A stretch of DNA of 64,000 bases, from positions 3,348,001-3,412,000 of the forward strand of contig NZ_CP117849.1 in NCBI RefSeq assembly GCF_026151165.2. The letters are read 5' to 3'. How positions within the stretch are numbered: position 1 is the first letter of the stretch; the number at the start of each line of letters is the position of its first letter. Position numbers and translations under genes: made by a program. Source of the DNA: Cryobacterium sp. SO2 (GTDB lineage Bacteria > Actinomycetota > Actinomycetes > Actinomycetales > Microbacteriaceae). Below the pieces are notes generated by a model, which was not told the DNA's origin, did not search any database, and saw nothing but the letters and a program-made list of their open reading frames with translations. Positions 39,798 through 48,415 of this stretch are shown here, piece by piece.

Positions 39798-42060
39798 CGT
39801 CGGGCCTCATCCTCCGCCACTCGACGAGCGTCGAGCCAGACGTCGAGTTCGGCGGCGGGGATGGGGCGCGACATGAAGAACCCTTGGGCGTGGTCGCGTA
39901 CTTGGCGAGTTCGTCGTAGGCGGCACCCGTCTCCACGCCTTCCGCCACCATCCGCAGGCCGAGGCTGTGCGCGAGGTCGATGGTGGAGGCCACGAGGGAA
40001 GCCGCCCTGGCGTCGTCGTTCATCGGCAGCACGAAGGAGCGGTCCAGTTTGAGTTCGTCGATGGGCAGGTCGCGCAGGTAGGAGAGCGAGCTGTAGCCGG
40101 TGCCGAAATCGTCGACGGCGATCTGGATGCCGGCGTCCCGCAGCCGGGTCAGCACCGCGCGGGCGCGCTCCCTGTCGCTCATCAGGAAATCCTCGGTGAT
40201 TTCCAGCATCAGCGCTGAGGCCGGCAGCCCGCGGTCTGCGACCATACGCACGATCTGTTCGGGCAGCTCGACGTTGACGAGCGAGCTGGCCGACATGTTG
40301 ACGGCGATCGTGAGGGCGTGGCCGCTGGCCTGCCACACCGCGGCCTGGTCGAGGGCTTTGGCCAGCACGATCCGGGTGAGCTCGTGGATGAGGCCGGACT
40401 CCTCGACGAGGTCGAGGAAGTGCTCGGGCAGCAGGAGTCCCCTGTCGGGGTGGGACCACCGCACCAGCGCTTCGACACCGGTCACCGCGCCGGTGTCGAG
40501 ACTCACCTTGGGCTGGTAGTAGACGAGGAGTTGGTCGTCGGCGAGGGCCAGGCGCAGTTCCTGCAGGGTGCGCAGCCGGGTGTCGCCGTGGCTGTCGTCC
40601 TCCGACCGGTAGATGTGCGCTCCGACCCGGGTGGCCTTGGCCCGGTACATCGCCATGTCGGCGCGCCGCAGCAGGTCGCTCAGATCGTGGCCCTGCTCGG
40701 GGAAGAGCGCGATGCCGATGCTGGCTCGGGTTTCGACGGCGAGCCCCTCGAGCTCGAAGGGTCGGGACAGGCAGTCCCGCAAGGCGAGCGCGAAGGTCAT
40801 GGCCTCCGGTTCGCCGGCCTCGCCGACGAGGACGGCGAATTCGTCGCCGCCCAGGCGGGCGAGCATGGCGTCAGCGGGCAGGGCGGCGGACAACCGCGCG
40901 CTCACCTGCATGAGCAGCTGGTCTCCCACGTCGTGTCCGAGGCTGTCGTTGACCTCCTTGAACCTGTCGAGGTCGAGCAGGAGCAACGCACTGTGCCGCT
41001 GGCGGGCGGCGACCCGGCTGAGCGAGAGCCGCGCCGGCGCATCCGCGTACAACGCCCGCCGGTTGGGCAGGCCGGTGAGGTCGTCGGTGCGGGCCTGCCG
41101 GCGCAGCATCCGTTGCCGGAACACGAGCGGGATGGCGGCCAGCGACACCGTCAGGCTGGCCAGGACCACCGCGACGACGGGCTGGGCGATCTGCGTGCCG
41201 AGCACGAGCACAACCAGGCCGGCCGCGACGGCCACAGCGGGAACGAAGAGGGCCGGGGTCTTCCTGTCGCCGAACCGCGGGCCGCGGTGCGGGCGCCCGG
41301 CGGCATCGACCCACACGGCCATGAGCGCCAGGCCGAGCGCCCAGGCGGCGTCGAGGGGGACGCCGACGATGTACGTGCCGCTGACCTCCAGGAGGGCGTA
41401 GACGACATCGGCGGCGGCGAAGACGATCAGGCCCCCGACCAGGTAGGCCCAGCGCGCGCCAATGCGCAGGCCGGGTGCGGCCGCGATACCGGCGATCGCG
41501 GCGACCAGGAGCAGGTCGAAGACCGGGTAGGCCACCGCGACGACGGTGGCGAGGATCGCGGACTCGTCGACGGCCGAGGCGAGCACGGGGTCGAGGAGGA
41601 CGGCGAGGACGGCGGCGGCGCCGAGCGCCCCGACGGCGCTGTCCAGCAGCACCGACCAGGCCAGGCCGCGCATCTGTCGGCGCACGAGGGCGATCAGGGC
41701 CGCGAGCATCAGCGGATAGAACAGCAGGTAGCCAATGTCGGCCGGCGACGGGAACGGCAGTTCGCCCGCCGCATCCATGGCCGTCACGTAGTAGGTGTCG
41801 GCGGCGGCGTTGAACGTCACCGCGAGGGTGGCGAACAGCACGTCGCCGCGGGCGAAGCCGGTGCGCACGGTGGCGAGCCAGAAGACCGCAACCGGAACCC
41901 ACTGGGTCAGCTCGCCCAGCCCGATGTCGACGAGCGGGTTCGGGCCGTCGCCGTGCAGCAGCAAGCCGGCCGTGTACACGGCCACGAGCGCCAGGACGGC
42001 CCAGATCAGCCAGCGGTCGCCGAGGCGGCCAGGGCTGCTGTCACGCCAGTTCTGCCACAC
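39794..42060 (-). CDS. membrane GGDEF-EAL cyclic di-GMP protein with an apparent 3' frameshift
   Basis: This is a protein of about 755 residues. It has an N-terminal membrane region of about nine helices (residues 18-300), a GGDEF domain (DDLTGLPNRR, ARLGGDEFAVLV) and an EAL phosphodiesterase domain (VEALVRWSHPD, NMSASSL, LEITEDFL, DDFGTGYSSLSYL, ELKLDRSFV, AEGVET). The frame in which this is read breaks near 39897 after DELAKYA. The expected EAL ending (DHAQGFFMSRPIPAAELDVW) continues in another frame and stops at 39794. Compared with the family, about four bases (or one) are missing at the break. If real, the uncorrected protein runs on into unrelated sequence to 39475. The start is a GTG at 42060 with GGGGGAG upstream. 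Confidence 0.82.
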
Positions 42061-42129
42061 GTGACTCCCCCTCAACTCTCGGCTCAGCCTACCAATCGGC
42101 GAACGGTGACTATGGTCCTGAACCAGGGA

Positions 42130-42167
42130 ACGGGCCCCGCTCGACCGGGTGGTCGAGCGGGGCCCGT
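42130..42167. terminator. strong hairpin, end of the galacturonate operon
   Basis: Perfect 17-base arms ACGGGCCCCGCTCGACC (42130-42146) and its complement (42151-42167) with a four-base loop lie 15 bases after the eda stop on the minus strand. It would terminate the operon. On the other strand nothing is transcribed toward it. Confidence 0.8.
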
Positions 42168-42181
42168 GTCGAGCCTGGGGC

Positions 42182-42823
42182 CTAGCGGGCGCCGGCGATC
42201 AGTGCGCGCACCAGGTCGAGCTGGGCGTCGTCGGCGAAGGCGCCGGACAGGCCGACTACGCTCGTGCCGGCGGCCAGGAACTCGGGGGCGTTGAGGGCGG
42301 TGACGCCACCGGTGGCGATGAAGTTCGTCTCCGGGTACGGACCCTTCTGGGCCTTGACCCAGGCCGCGCCGAGCAACGACGCGGGGAACGCCTTGACCCA
42401 GGTGAGGCCGAGCGCACGGGCCTGCAGGATCTCGGTAGCCGTGGCGATGCCCGGCAGGTGCGGGATGCCGCGGCGCACGCTCTCGGCCACGATGGCCGGG
42501 TCGAGGCCGGGTGAGACCGTGAACGCGACGCCGACGTTGGTCGCGGCGTCGAGCTGTTCCATCGTGGTGACGGTGCCGGCACCGATGACGAGGCCGCGCT
42601 CTGCGGCGGCGTCGGCGACGGCCTGCAGCACGGGGACGGCGTCGATGGTCTGGATCGGGATCTCGACGTGCTCGACGCCGGCGTCCCAGGCGCGCACCGA
42701 CAGGCGCACGGCCTCGGCGGCCGAGAGGCCGCGGAAGACGGCGATCACGGGAACCCTGAAGAAGACCCCGGGGAACCACTGTGCGGCGCCGAGCGGCTGG
42801 ATGGTGCTGGTGGGTGTGGTCAT
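42182..42823 (-). CDS. eda: 2-dehydro-3-deoxyphosphogluconate (KDPG) aldolase
   Basis: This 213-residue TIM-barrel class I aldolase cleaves KDPG to pyruvate and glyceraldehyde-3-phosphate, the last step of galacturonate catabolism. The Schiff-base lysine lies in LTWVKAFPAS (about residue 140), with the supporting Glu in VEIPIQT and phosphate-binding IATGGVT and GLSGAF regions. It is the last gene of the operon. Its ATG lies five bases after the kdgK stop, and its ribosome binding site AGGAG overlaps the end of kdgK, so the two are coupled. Confidence 0.94.
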   Translation of the reverse strand: MTTPTSTIQPLGAAQWFPGVFFRVPVIAVFRGLSAAEAVRLSVRAWDAGVEHVEIPIQTIDAVPVLQAVADAAAERGLVIGAGTVTTMEQLDAATNVGVAFTVSPGLDPAIVAESVRRGIPHLPGIATATEILQARALGLTWVKAFPASLLGAAWVKAQKGPYPETNFIATGGVTALNAPEFLAAGTSVVGLSGAFADDAQLDLVRALIAGAR

Positions 42824-42828
42824 GCGGG

Positions 42829-43833
42829 TTAGCTCCTGAGTTCGAAAGCACGCTCGTGTTCACGAGCGGGGTCGGTGGGTTCGTCGGCCGACATGCGCTG
42901 GCCGAGTCCTGGACGGAAGTCCTCGCGGCTGCCCAGCGCCCACGCGGCGCGGGAGTGGCCGCGTTCGAGGCGTTCGGCGGAGGAGGCGTCGACGATGAGG
43001 CTGGACAGGTACCCGGCGGCGAAGGCGTCTCCGGCGCCGACGGGTTCGACGACGACGACCTTGCGGGCCGGCACGGTCGTGACGGTCTCGGTCCCGTCGA
43101 CCGCGCGCATGAACTCCGTCGCGTCGATCGATGAGTCCTTGACCACCAGGTACGGCAGGTCGGGCAGCAGCGCGCGCACGTCGGCCGCGGTGACGCAGCC
43201 CCAGAGCACGGCGGCTTCGTCGAGGCCGACGAGCACGACGGTGGCCTTGCGGGCCAGGGCGAGCAGCCGCGGTGCGGCTTCCTGCACTGTCCAGATGCCC
43301 GGCCGGAAGTTGATGTCGAAGGACACCGAGGCGCCCCACTCCGCGGCGTGGTCGAGCACGTGCTCCACCAGGGCGGAACACGTCGCCGACAGCGCGGGAG
43401 TGATCCCGGTGGTGTGGATCCACCGGGCGCCGGCCAGCGGCCAGCCGGCGGCATCCGCGATCTTCAGCGTGGATGCCGCCGAGCCGTTGCGGTAGTAGAA
43501 CACGTGTGCTCCGCTGCCGGTGTCGGGCTCCTTGAGGTAGAGCCCTGTCGGTGCGTCGGTCGTGCGGCCGACCCACCGGGTGTCGACGCCGGCGTTGCCG
43601 AGGGCGTCGATGATCTTGGTGCCGACGGGGTCGGCTCCCACGGCGCTGGCCCAGGCCACCTGGTGGCCGAGTTCGGCGAGGTGCATCGCCACGTTCGACT
43701 CCGCCCCTCCCGTTCCCAGGGTGAAGGCCTGAGCAGAGTCCAGCGGCACAGAGCTGGTGGGCGTGAACATGCCCATCGTCTCGCCGAAGCACACCACGGT
43801 GGGCTGGTCGGTGGTGGTGGTGGTGGCTGTCAT
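42829..43833 (-). CDS. kdgK: 2-dehydro-3-deoxygluconate kinase (PfkB family)
   Basis: This 334-residue sugar kinase of the ribokinase/PfkB family phosphorylates KDG to KDPG. TVVCFGETMGMFTP starts the fold; GTGGAESNVAMHLAELG is the sugar-binding part; FDINFRPGIW, a GVDTRWVGR region and the anion-hole motif PVGAGDAFAAGYLSS (catalytic Asp, about residue 280) are conserved. The start ATG at 43833 overlaps the stop of uxaA (ATGA), and the gene stops five bases before eda. Its order with uxaA and eda makes the substrate assignment firm. Confidence 0.93.
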   Translation of the reverse strand: MTATTTTTDQPTVVCFGETMGMFTPTSSVPLDSAQAFTLGTGGAESNVAMHLAELGHQVAWASAVGADPVGTKIIDALGNAGVDTRWVGRTTDAPTGLYLKEPDTGSGAHVFYYRNGSAASTLKIADAAGWPLAGARWIHTTGITPALSATCSALVEHVLDHAAEWGASVSFDINFRPGIWTVQEAAPRLLALARKATVVLVGLDEAAVLWGCVTAADVRALLPDLPYLVVKDSSIDATEFMRAVDGTETVTTVPARKVVVVEPVGAGDAFAAGYLSSLIVDASSAERLERGHSRAAWALGSREDFRPGLGQRMSADEPTDPAREHERAFELRS

Positions 43834-45377
43834 CAGGTCACGGCCCCGATGTGCCACGGCACGAATTCTTCCTGGCCCACGTTGAATTCTTCGCTCACGG
43901 TCTGCTTGCCGCTGGCGACGGCGATGATCATGTCGAGGATCTCGGCGCCGATCTCGTCGACGGTGGCTTTGCCGTCGGCGATCCGGCCGGCATCGATGTC
44001 GATGTCGTCGCCCTGACGCACGAAGAGCTCGGTGTTGGTGCCGACCTTGATGCTCGGGGTGGGCTTGCAGCCGAAGACCGAGCCGCGGCCGGTGGTGAAG
44101 ACCACCACGGTGGCGCCGCCGGCGACGAGGCCGGTGACCGAGACCGGGTCGTAGCCGGGGGTGTCCATGAAGCCCAGGCCCCGGGTGTCGATCGGTTCCG
44201 CGTACTCGTACACGGCGGCGAGGTCGGCGTGGCCGGCCTTGGCCACTGCACCCAGCGACTTCTCCAGGATGGTGCTGATGCCGCCGGCCTTGTTTCCAGG
44301 GGAGGGGTTGTTGTCCATGGTTCCGCCGTTGGCGTGAATGTAGGTTTCCCACCAGTCGATGCGTTCGATCAGCTTGTGGCCGACGGCAGGGGTGGTGGCG
44401 CGGGCGGTGAGCAGGTGCTCGGCGCCGTAGATCTCGGGGGTCTCGGCGAGGACGGATGTTCCGCCGTGTGCCACGAGCACATCCGAGGCCCAGCCCAGGG
44501 CCGGGTTGGCCGTGATGCCGGAGTAGCCGTCTGAGCCGCCGCAGTTCAGGCCGAGAACGAGCTCGGAGATGTCGATGGGCTCGCGGTGGCGGGTGTTGAT
44601 CTGTTCGGCCAGTGCGAGGATCTTCTCGACTCCGGCGGCGACGGTGTTGCGCATGCCGCCGGTCTCCTGAATGGACAGGCTCTCCACGACGGTGTCGCTG
44701 GGCAGGGTGCCCTCGGCCAGCACCAGGCTGGTCGGGGTCATCTCGCAGCCGAGGCTGAGCATCAGCACGCCGGCGATGTTGGGGTGGCGGGCGTAGCCGT
44801 TGAGGGTGCGCAACAGCACCTGGGCGCCTTCGCTCTCCAGCACCAGGCCGCAGCCGCTCTGGTGGGTGAGGGCGATCACGCCGTCGACGTTCTCGAACTT
44901 GTCGAGCGCGTCGCCGCGGAACCTGTCGGCGATGAGCTTCGCGGTAGTGCCGGAGCAGTTCACGGTGGTGAGGATCGCGATGTAGTTGCGCGTGCCGGCC
45001 CGGCCGTCGGCCCGGCGGAAGCCGTCGAAGAATCGACGCTCCGCCGGTGCCGGCAGCTCGGTGTGCACGGTGCCGAACTCGTGGGTACGAGCGGCGAGGT
45101 CCATGCCGATGTTCTGGCTGTGCACCTGCTCTCCGCGGTGGATCGGCGCCGTGGCGACGCCGATCGACTGGCCGTACTTGTGCACGGTCGCGCCGACGCT
45201 CATATCGGTGAGGGCGATCTTGTGGCCGCTGGGGACCAGCGTGGTGACGGTGAGGATCCCGTCGCCGACCGGGAGGGACTCCCCCGGCTGGAGGTCCCGG
45301 AGGGCGACGGCTACGTCGTCGCCCTCGGCCATGACCAGCACGGAGGTGCCGGTGGCGATGCTTTCTATGTGTGACAT
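43833..45377 (-). CDS. uxaA: altronate dehydratase
   Basis: This 514-residue enzyme dehydrates D-altronate to KDG. It has the small N-terminal SAF-like domain (IALTDMSVGATVHKYGQSIG) and the large C-terminal domain of the UxaA/GarD family: GRAGTRNYIAILTTVNCSGTT, LTHQSGCGLV, LSLGCEM, LNCGGSDGYSGITANPALG, DTPGYDPVSVTGLVAGGA and VFTTGRGSVFGC. Conserved cysteines probably bind metal. Single-gene fusion of both domains is the usual proteobacterial form. Its stop overlaps kdgK by four bases. The 48-base gap after the symporter gene has no promoter that I see, so it is part of the operon. Confidence 0.95.
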   Translation of the reverse strand: MSHIESIATGTSVLVMAEGDDVAVALRDLQPGESLPVGDGILTVTTLVPSGHKIALTDMSVGATVHKYGQSIGVATAPIHRGEQVHSQNIGMDLAARTHEFGTVHTELPAPAERRFFDGFRRADGRAGTRNYIAILTTVNCSGTTAKLIADRFRGDALDKFENVDGVIALTHQSGCGLVLESEGAQVLLRTLNGYARHPNIAGVLMLSLGCEMTPTSLVLAEGTLPSDTVVESLSIQETGGMRNTVAAGVEKILALAEQINTRHREPIDISELVLGLNCGGSDGYSGITANPALGWASDVLVAHGGTSVLAETPEIYGAEHLLTARATTPAVGHKLIERIDWWETYIHANGGTMDNNPSPGNKAGGISTILEKSLGAVAKAGHADLAAVYEYAEPIDTRGLGFMDTPGYDPVSVTGLVAGGATVVVFTTGRGSVFGCKPTPSIKVGTNTELFVRQGDDIDIDAGRIADGKATVDEIGAEILDMIIAVASGKQTVSEEFNVGQEEFVPWHIGAVT

Positions 45378-45425
45378 GAGAATCGTTTCGTTAGGTGCTG
45401 CTCGTACTCGTATGGGCGGCCGGGC

Positions 45426-46877
45426 TTACGCCTGGCCGATGACGCCGTTCTTCCAGCGACCGGCTTCGAGGTCGCCCACGATGCTCAGGTACTTGTCGTC
45501 GGACAGGTTGTAGAGGAAGTAGACGATGACGGCGGCCAGGGCCAGGGCAATGGCCGGGTACAGGGTCATCACGGCCTTGATGCCGAAGAGCGTCTCCTCG
45601 GACTGGCTGGCGCCCTGGGCGACGTAGCCGGTGACGGCGAGCATCCCGGCGCCCACGAGGGCGGCGATGGACTGGGCGATCTTGCGGGAGAAGTTGAAGG
45701 CGGCGTAGGTCATGGTCTCCTTGCGCACCCCGCTGTTCCATTCGCCGTAGTCGATGGTGTCGGAGACGAAGGCCCAGGTGACGGCGTTCGGGATGGCCAG
45801 GGCCATGTAGCCGATGGTCACCAGGAGCATGAACGTCCACAGGTTGGTGGGGATGATGAAGTTGAGGCCGTTGGCGATGACGCCGATGACGAATCCGCCC
45901 ATGGCGGTGCGCTTCTTGCCGAACCGGCCGACCAGGCGGGGCACGAACATGATGCCCACGATGGAGGCGCCGATCATGACGAGGTTGAGGATCGGCTGCA
46001 GGGCGATATTGCCGAGGTTGTACTCGGCGAAGAAGATCATCATCATGTTGTTCACGTTCATGGCGGAGATCGTGAAGAGGGTCATCAGCACCAGGCCGAG
46101 CAGGGGACGGTTGGTGAAGATCGCCCTGGCATAGTCCTTCATGCTGTTCTGGGCGAAGCCGACCTCGCGGTTGACGTAGACGCGTTCCTTGGTGCCGCGG
46201 TAGCAGACGTAGAACGAGGCGACGCCGATGATGGCGAACACGGCGGATGCCCACATGTAGTTGGTGCCGGTCATGCCGCCGAACATCATCATGATCGGGA
46301 TGAAGGCGAAACCGCAGATCCACTGTGCACCGAGCGAGCCGGTCTGGCGGGAGGTGGCCAGTTGGGCGCGGTCCTTGATGTTGCGGGTCATCACCGAGGC
46401 GAGCGACCCGTACGGGTCGTTGGTGAAGGAGTAGATGAGGCCCCAGATGGCGTAGCTGCCGGCCGCGAAGGCGATCTTCCAGCCCATGGTGACATCGGGC
46501 ATGGTGAAGGTCACCACGGTCATCACGCCGAGGAGGATCGAGGAGATCATCATCACGGGGCGGAACTTTCCGCGCTTGCCGAACTTGCGGCTGTCGATGT
46601 AGGCGGCGGCGATCGGATCCATGAACGCGTCGAAGATCTTGGCGAGGGAGAAAATCAGGGCGACGACGCCGGCGGCGATGCCGCAGGTGTCGATCCAGAA
46701 CTTGGTCAGGTAGGACTGGCCGAGGTCGAACATGAAGCCGTTACCGAAGTCACCGAACCCGTACGAGACCTTTTCCTTGGTGGAAATTCGCTCGATGGCG
46801 GGGGTGGCGGTAGTAGCACCGGGCTGGCCGGCAGGCGCGGCGACTGCGCCGACGTCAACACCATTATCAATAGCCAT
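45426..46877 (-). CDS. GPH family (glycoside-pentoside-hexuronide) cation symporter
   Basis: This 483-residue transporter has twelve predicted helices and the GPH family signatures: KEKVSYGFGDFGNGFMFDL at the N-terminus, FDAFMDPIAAAYIDSR, GKFRPVMMIS, LIYSFTNDPYGSL and LVGAGMLAV-type late helices. GPH carriers move glycosides or hexuronides with Na+ or H+. Its place between uxaC and uxaA points to galacturonate or an oligogalacturonide such as digalacturonate. No extracellular pectinase gene lies in the window, so substrate is inferred from context only. Confidence 0.9.
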   Translation of the reverse strand: MAIDNGVDVGAVAAPAGQPGATTATPAIERISTKEKVSYGFGDFGNGFMFDLGQSYLTKFWIDTCGIAAGVVALIFSLAKIFDAFMDPIAAAYIDSRKFGKRGKFRPVMMISSILLGVMTVVTFTMPDVTMGWKIAFAAGSYAIWGLIYSFTNDPYGSLASVMTRNIKDRAQLATSRQTGSLGAQWICGFAFIPIMMMFGGMTGTNYMWASAVFAIIGVASFYVCYRGTKERVYVNREVGFAQNSMKDYARAIFTNRPLLGLVLMTLFTISAMNVNNMMMIFFAEYNLGNIALQPILNLVMIGASIVGIMFVPRLVGRFGKKRTAMGGFVIGVIANGLNFIIPTNLWTFMLLVTIGYMALAIPNAVTWAFVSDTIDYGEWNSGVRKETMTYAAFNFSRKIAQSIAALVGAGMLAVTGYVAQGASQSEETLFGIKAVMTLYPAIALALAAVIVYFLYNLSDDKYLSIVGDLEAGRWKNGVIGQA

Positions 46878-46993
46878 GACTCACATACACTCTTTCAATT
46901 CTCGATATTCAGGCGGAACGACCGCATCCGTGCGTGTCGTCGTCGTGCAGATAGTGCGGGGTGGTGCGAGGGTGGTGCGGGACGCGGCCGGGT

Positions 46994-48379
46994 TTAGAGG
47001 CCGAAGTAGTTGTGCGCGTTGTTGTAGCAAATGTCTTCGACCATGCGGCCGAGAATGGCCTCATCGTCGGGAACCTCGCCGAGTTCGACCCATTCGCCGA
47101 TGAGCTCGCAGAGGATGCGGCGGAAGTACTCGTGCCGCGGGTAGGAGAGGAAGCTGCGGGAGTCGGTGAGCATGCCCACGAAGTTGGAGAGCAGGCTCTC
47201 GTCGGCGAAGGTCTGCAGCTGCAGGCGCATGCCGGTGCGGGTGTCGTTGTGCCACCAGGCGCTGCCGAGCTGCATCTTCTGGACGGTGTCCTTCTGGTAG
47301 GAGCCCATCAGGGTCGCCAGCGGCATGTAGTCGTTCGCGTTCAGCGAGTAGAGCATGGTGCGGGGAACGGAGTCTTCGAGTTCCATCGAGTCGAAGAGCG
47401 CGGCGAGCGGTTCGGCAACCGGGCGGTCGTTCATACCGTCGTAACCGGTGTCAGGGCCGAGGATGTCGAGCATGCGCCGGTTGGTGTTGCGCAAGGCGTG
47501 CAGGTGAAGCTGCATGGTCCAGTTCTTGACCGTGTACATGCGCATGAGCGCCTTGAGGATCGCGGTGCGGTACTGGGCGATCTGGGTGCTGCTCAGGCTG
47601 TCGCCGGCGAGGGCCGCGCTGACGATGGTGTTGAGCTCGGCCTCGGTGGACTCCGCGTAGACCACCGTGTCGAGGGCGTGGTCGGAGAGCCGGCCGCCCA
47701 TCGAGTGGAAGAAGTCGACCCGAGCACTCAAAGCGGCGACGATGTCGGCGAAGGCGCCGATCTTGACGCCGGCGGAGGTGCCGAGGGTGACCAGGTAGTC
47801 GGCGAAGCCGGCGGCGTGGATGTTGATGGCCTTGTCGGGGCGGAACGCCGGGACGACGGTGAAGGCCTTCTCGCTCTTGAGCAGTTCGTGGAAGTGCAGG
47901 TCGTCCGCCGGGTCATCCGTGGTGCAGATGGCGGTGACGTTGCTGGAGCGGATCAGGCTGCGGCGGGAGAACCCGGCGGTGGCCAGCAGGGCGTTGGCGC
48001 GGTCGTAGACCTCGCGGGCGGTCTCGCGACTGAGCACCAGGTCGATATTGAAGAAGCGCTTGAGTTCGAGGTGCGTCCAGACGTAGAGCGGGTTGCCGAG
48101 CGCCTTCTCGACGGTGCCTGCCCAGGCGTAGAACTTGTCGAAGTCGTCGCCGTCGCCGGTGATGAGGTTCTCCGGCACGCCGTTGGCGCGCATCAGGCGC
48201 CACTTGTAGTGGTCGCCCTTGAGCCACACCTCGGTGATGCTGGCGAAGTTCAAGTCTTCGTAGATCTCCTGGGGGTTCAGGTGACAGTGGAAGTCGATGA
48301 TGGGCATGTTCTTGGCGTGGTTGTGAAACAGCTTCTTCGCCATGTCGGTGCCGAGCAGGAAGTCGTCGTTCAGGAGCAT
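46994..48379 (-). CDS. uxaC: uronate (glucuronate/galacturonate) isomerase
   Basis: This 461-residue amidohydrolase-fold isomerase converts D-galacturonate to D-tagaturonate (or D-glucuronate to D-fructuronate). It has the metal-binding start MPIIDFHCHLNPQEI, AICTTDDPADD, VVPAFRPDKAINI, LHLHALRNTNRRML and the C-terminal RHEYFRRILCELIGEWVE and NNAHNYF. It is of normal length. The gene starts 36 bases after the UxaB fusion gene and AAGGA is placed just before the ATG. With UxaB downstream in the pathway, galacturonate is the likelier substrate. Confidence 0.95.
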   Translation of the reverse strand: MLLNDDFLLGTDMAKKLFHNHAKNMPIIDFHCHLNPQEIYEDLNFASITEVWLKGDHYKWRLMRANGVPENLITGDGDDFDKFYAWAGTVEKALGNPLYVWTHLELKRFFNIDLVLSRETAREVYDRANALLATAGFSRRSLIRSSNVTAICTTDDPADDLHFHELLKSEKAFTVVPAFRPDKAINIHAAGFADYLVTLGTSAGVKIGAFADIVAALSARVDFFHSMGGRLSDHALDTVVYAESTEAELNTIVSAALAGDSLSSTQIAQYRTAILKALMRMYTVKNWTMQLHLHALRNTNRRMLDILGPDTGYDGMNDRPVAEPLAALFDSMELEDSVPRTMLYSLNANDYMPLATLMGSYQKDTVQKMQLGSAWWHNDTRTGMRLQLQTFADESLLSNFVGMLTDSRSFLSYPRHEYFRRILCELIGEWVELGEVPDDEAILGRMVEDICYNNAHNYFGL

Positions 48380-48415
48380 GATCTGCGGTCCTTTTATCGA
48401 GGGTGGGAGTCTGCG

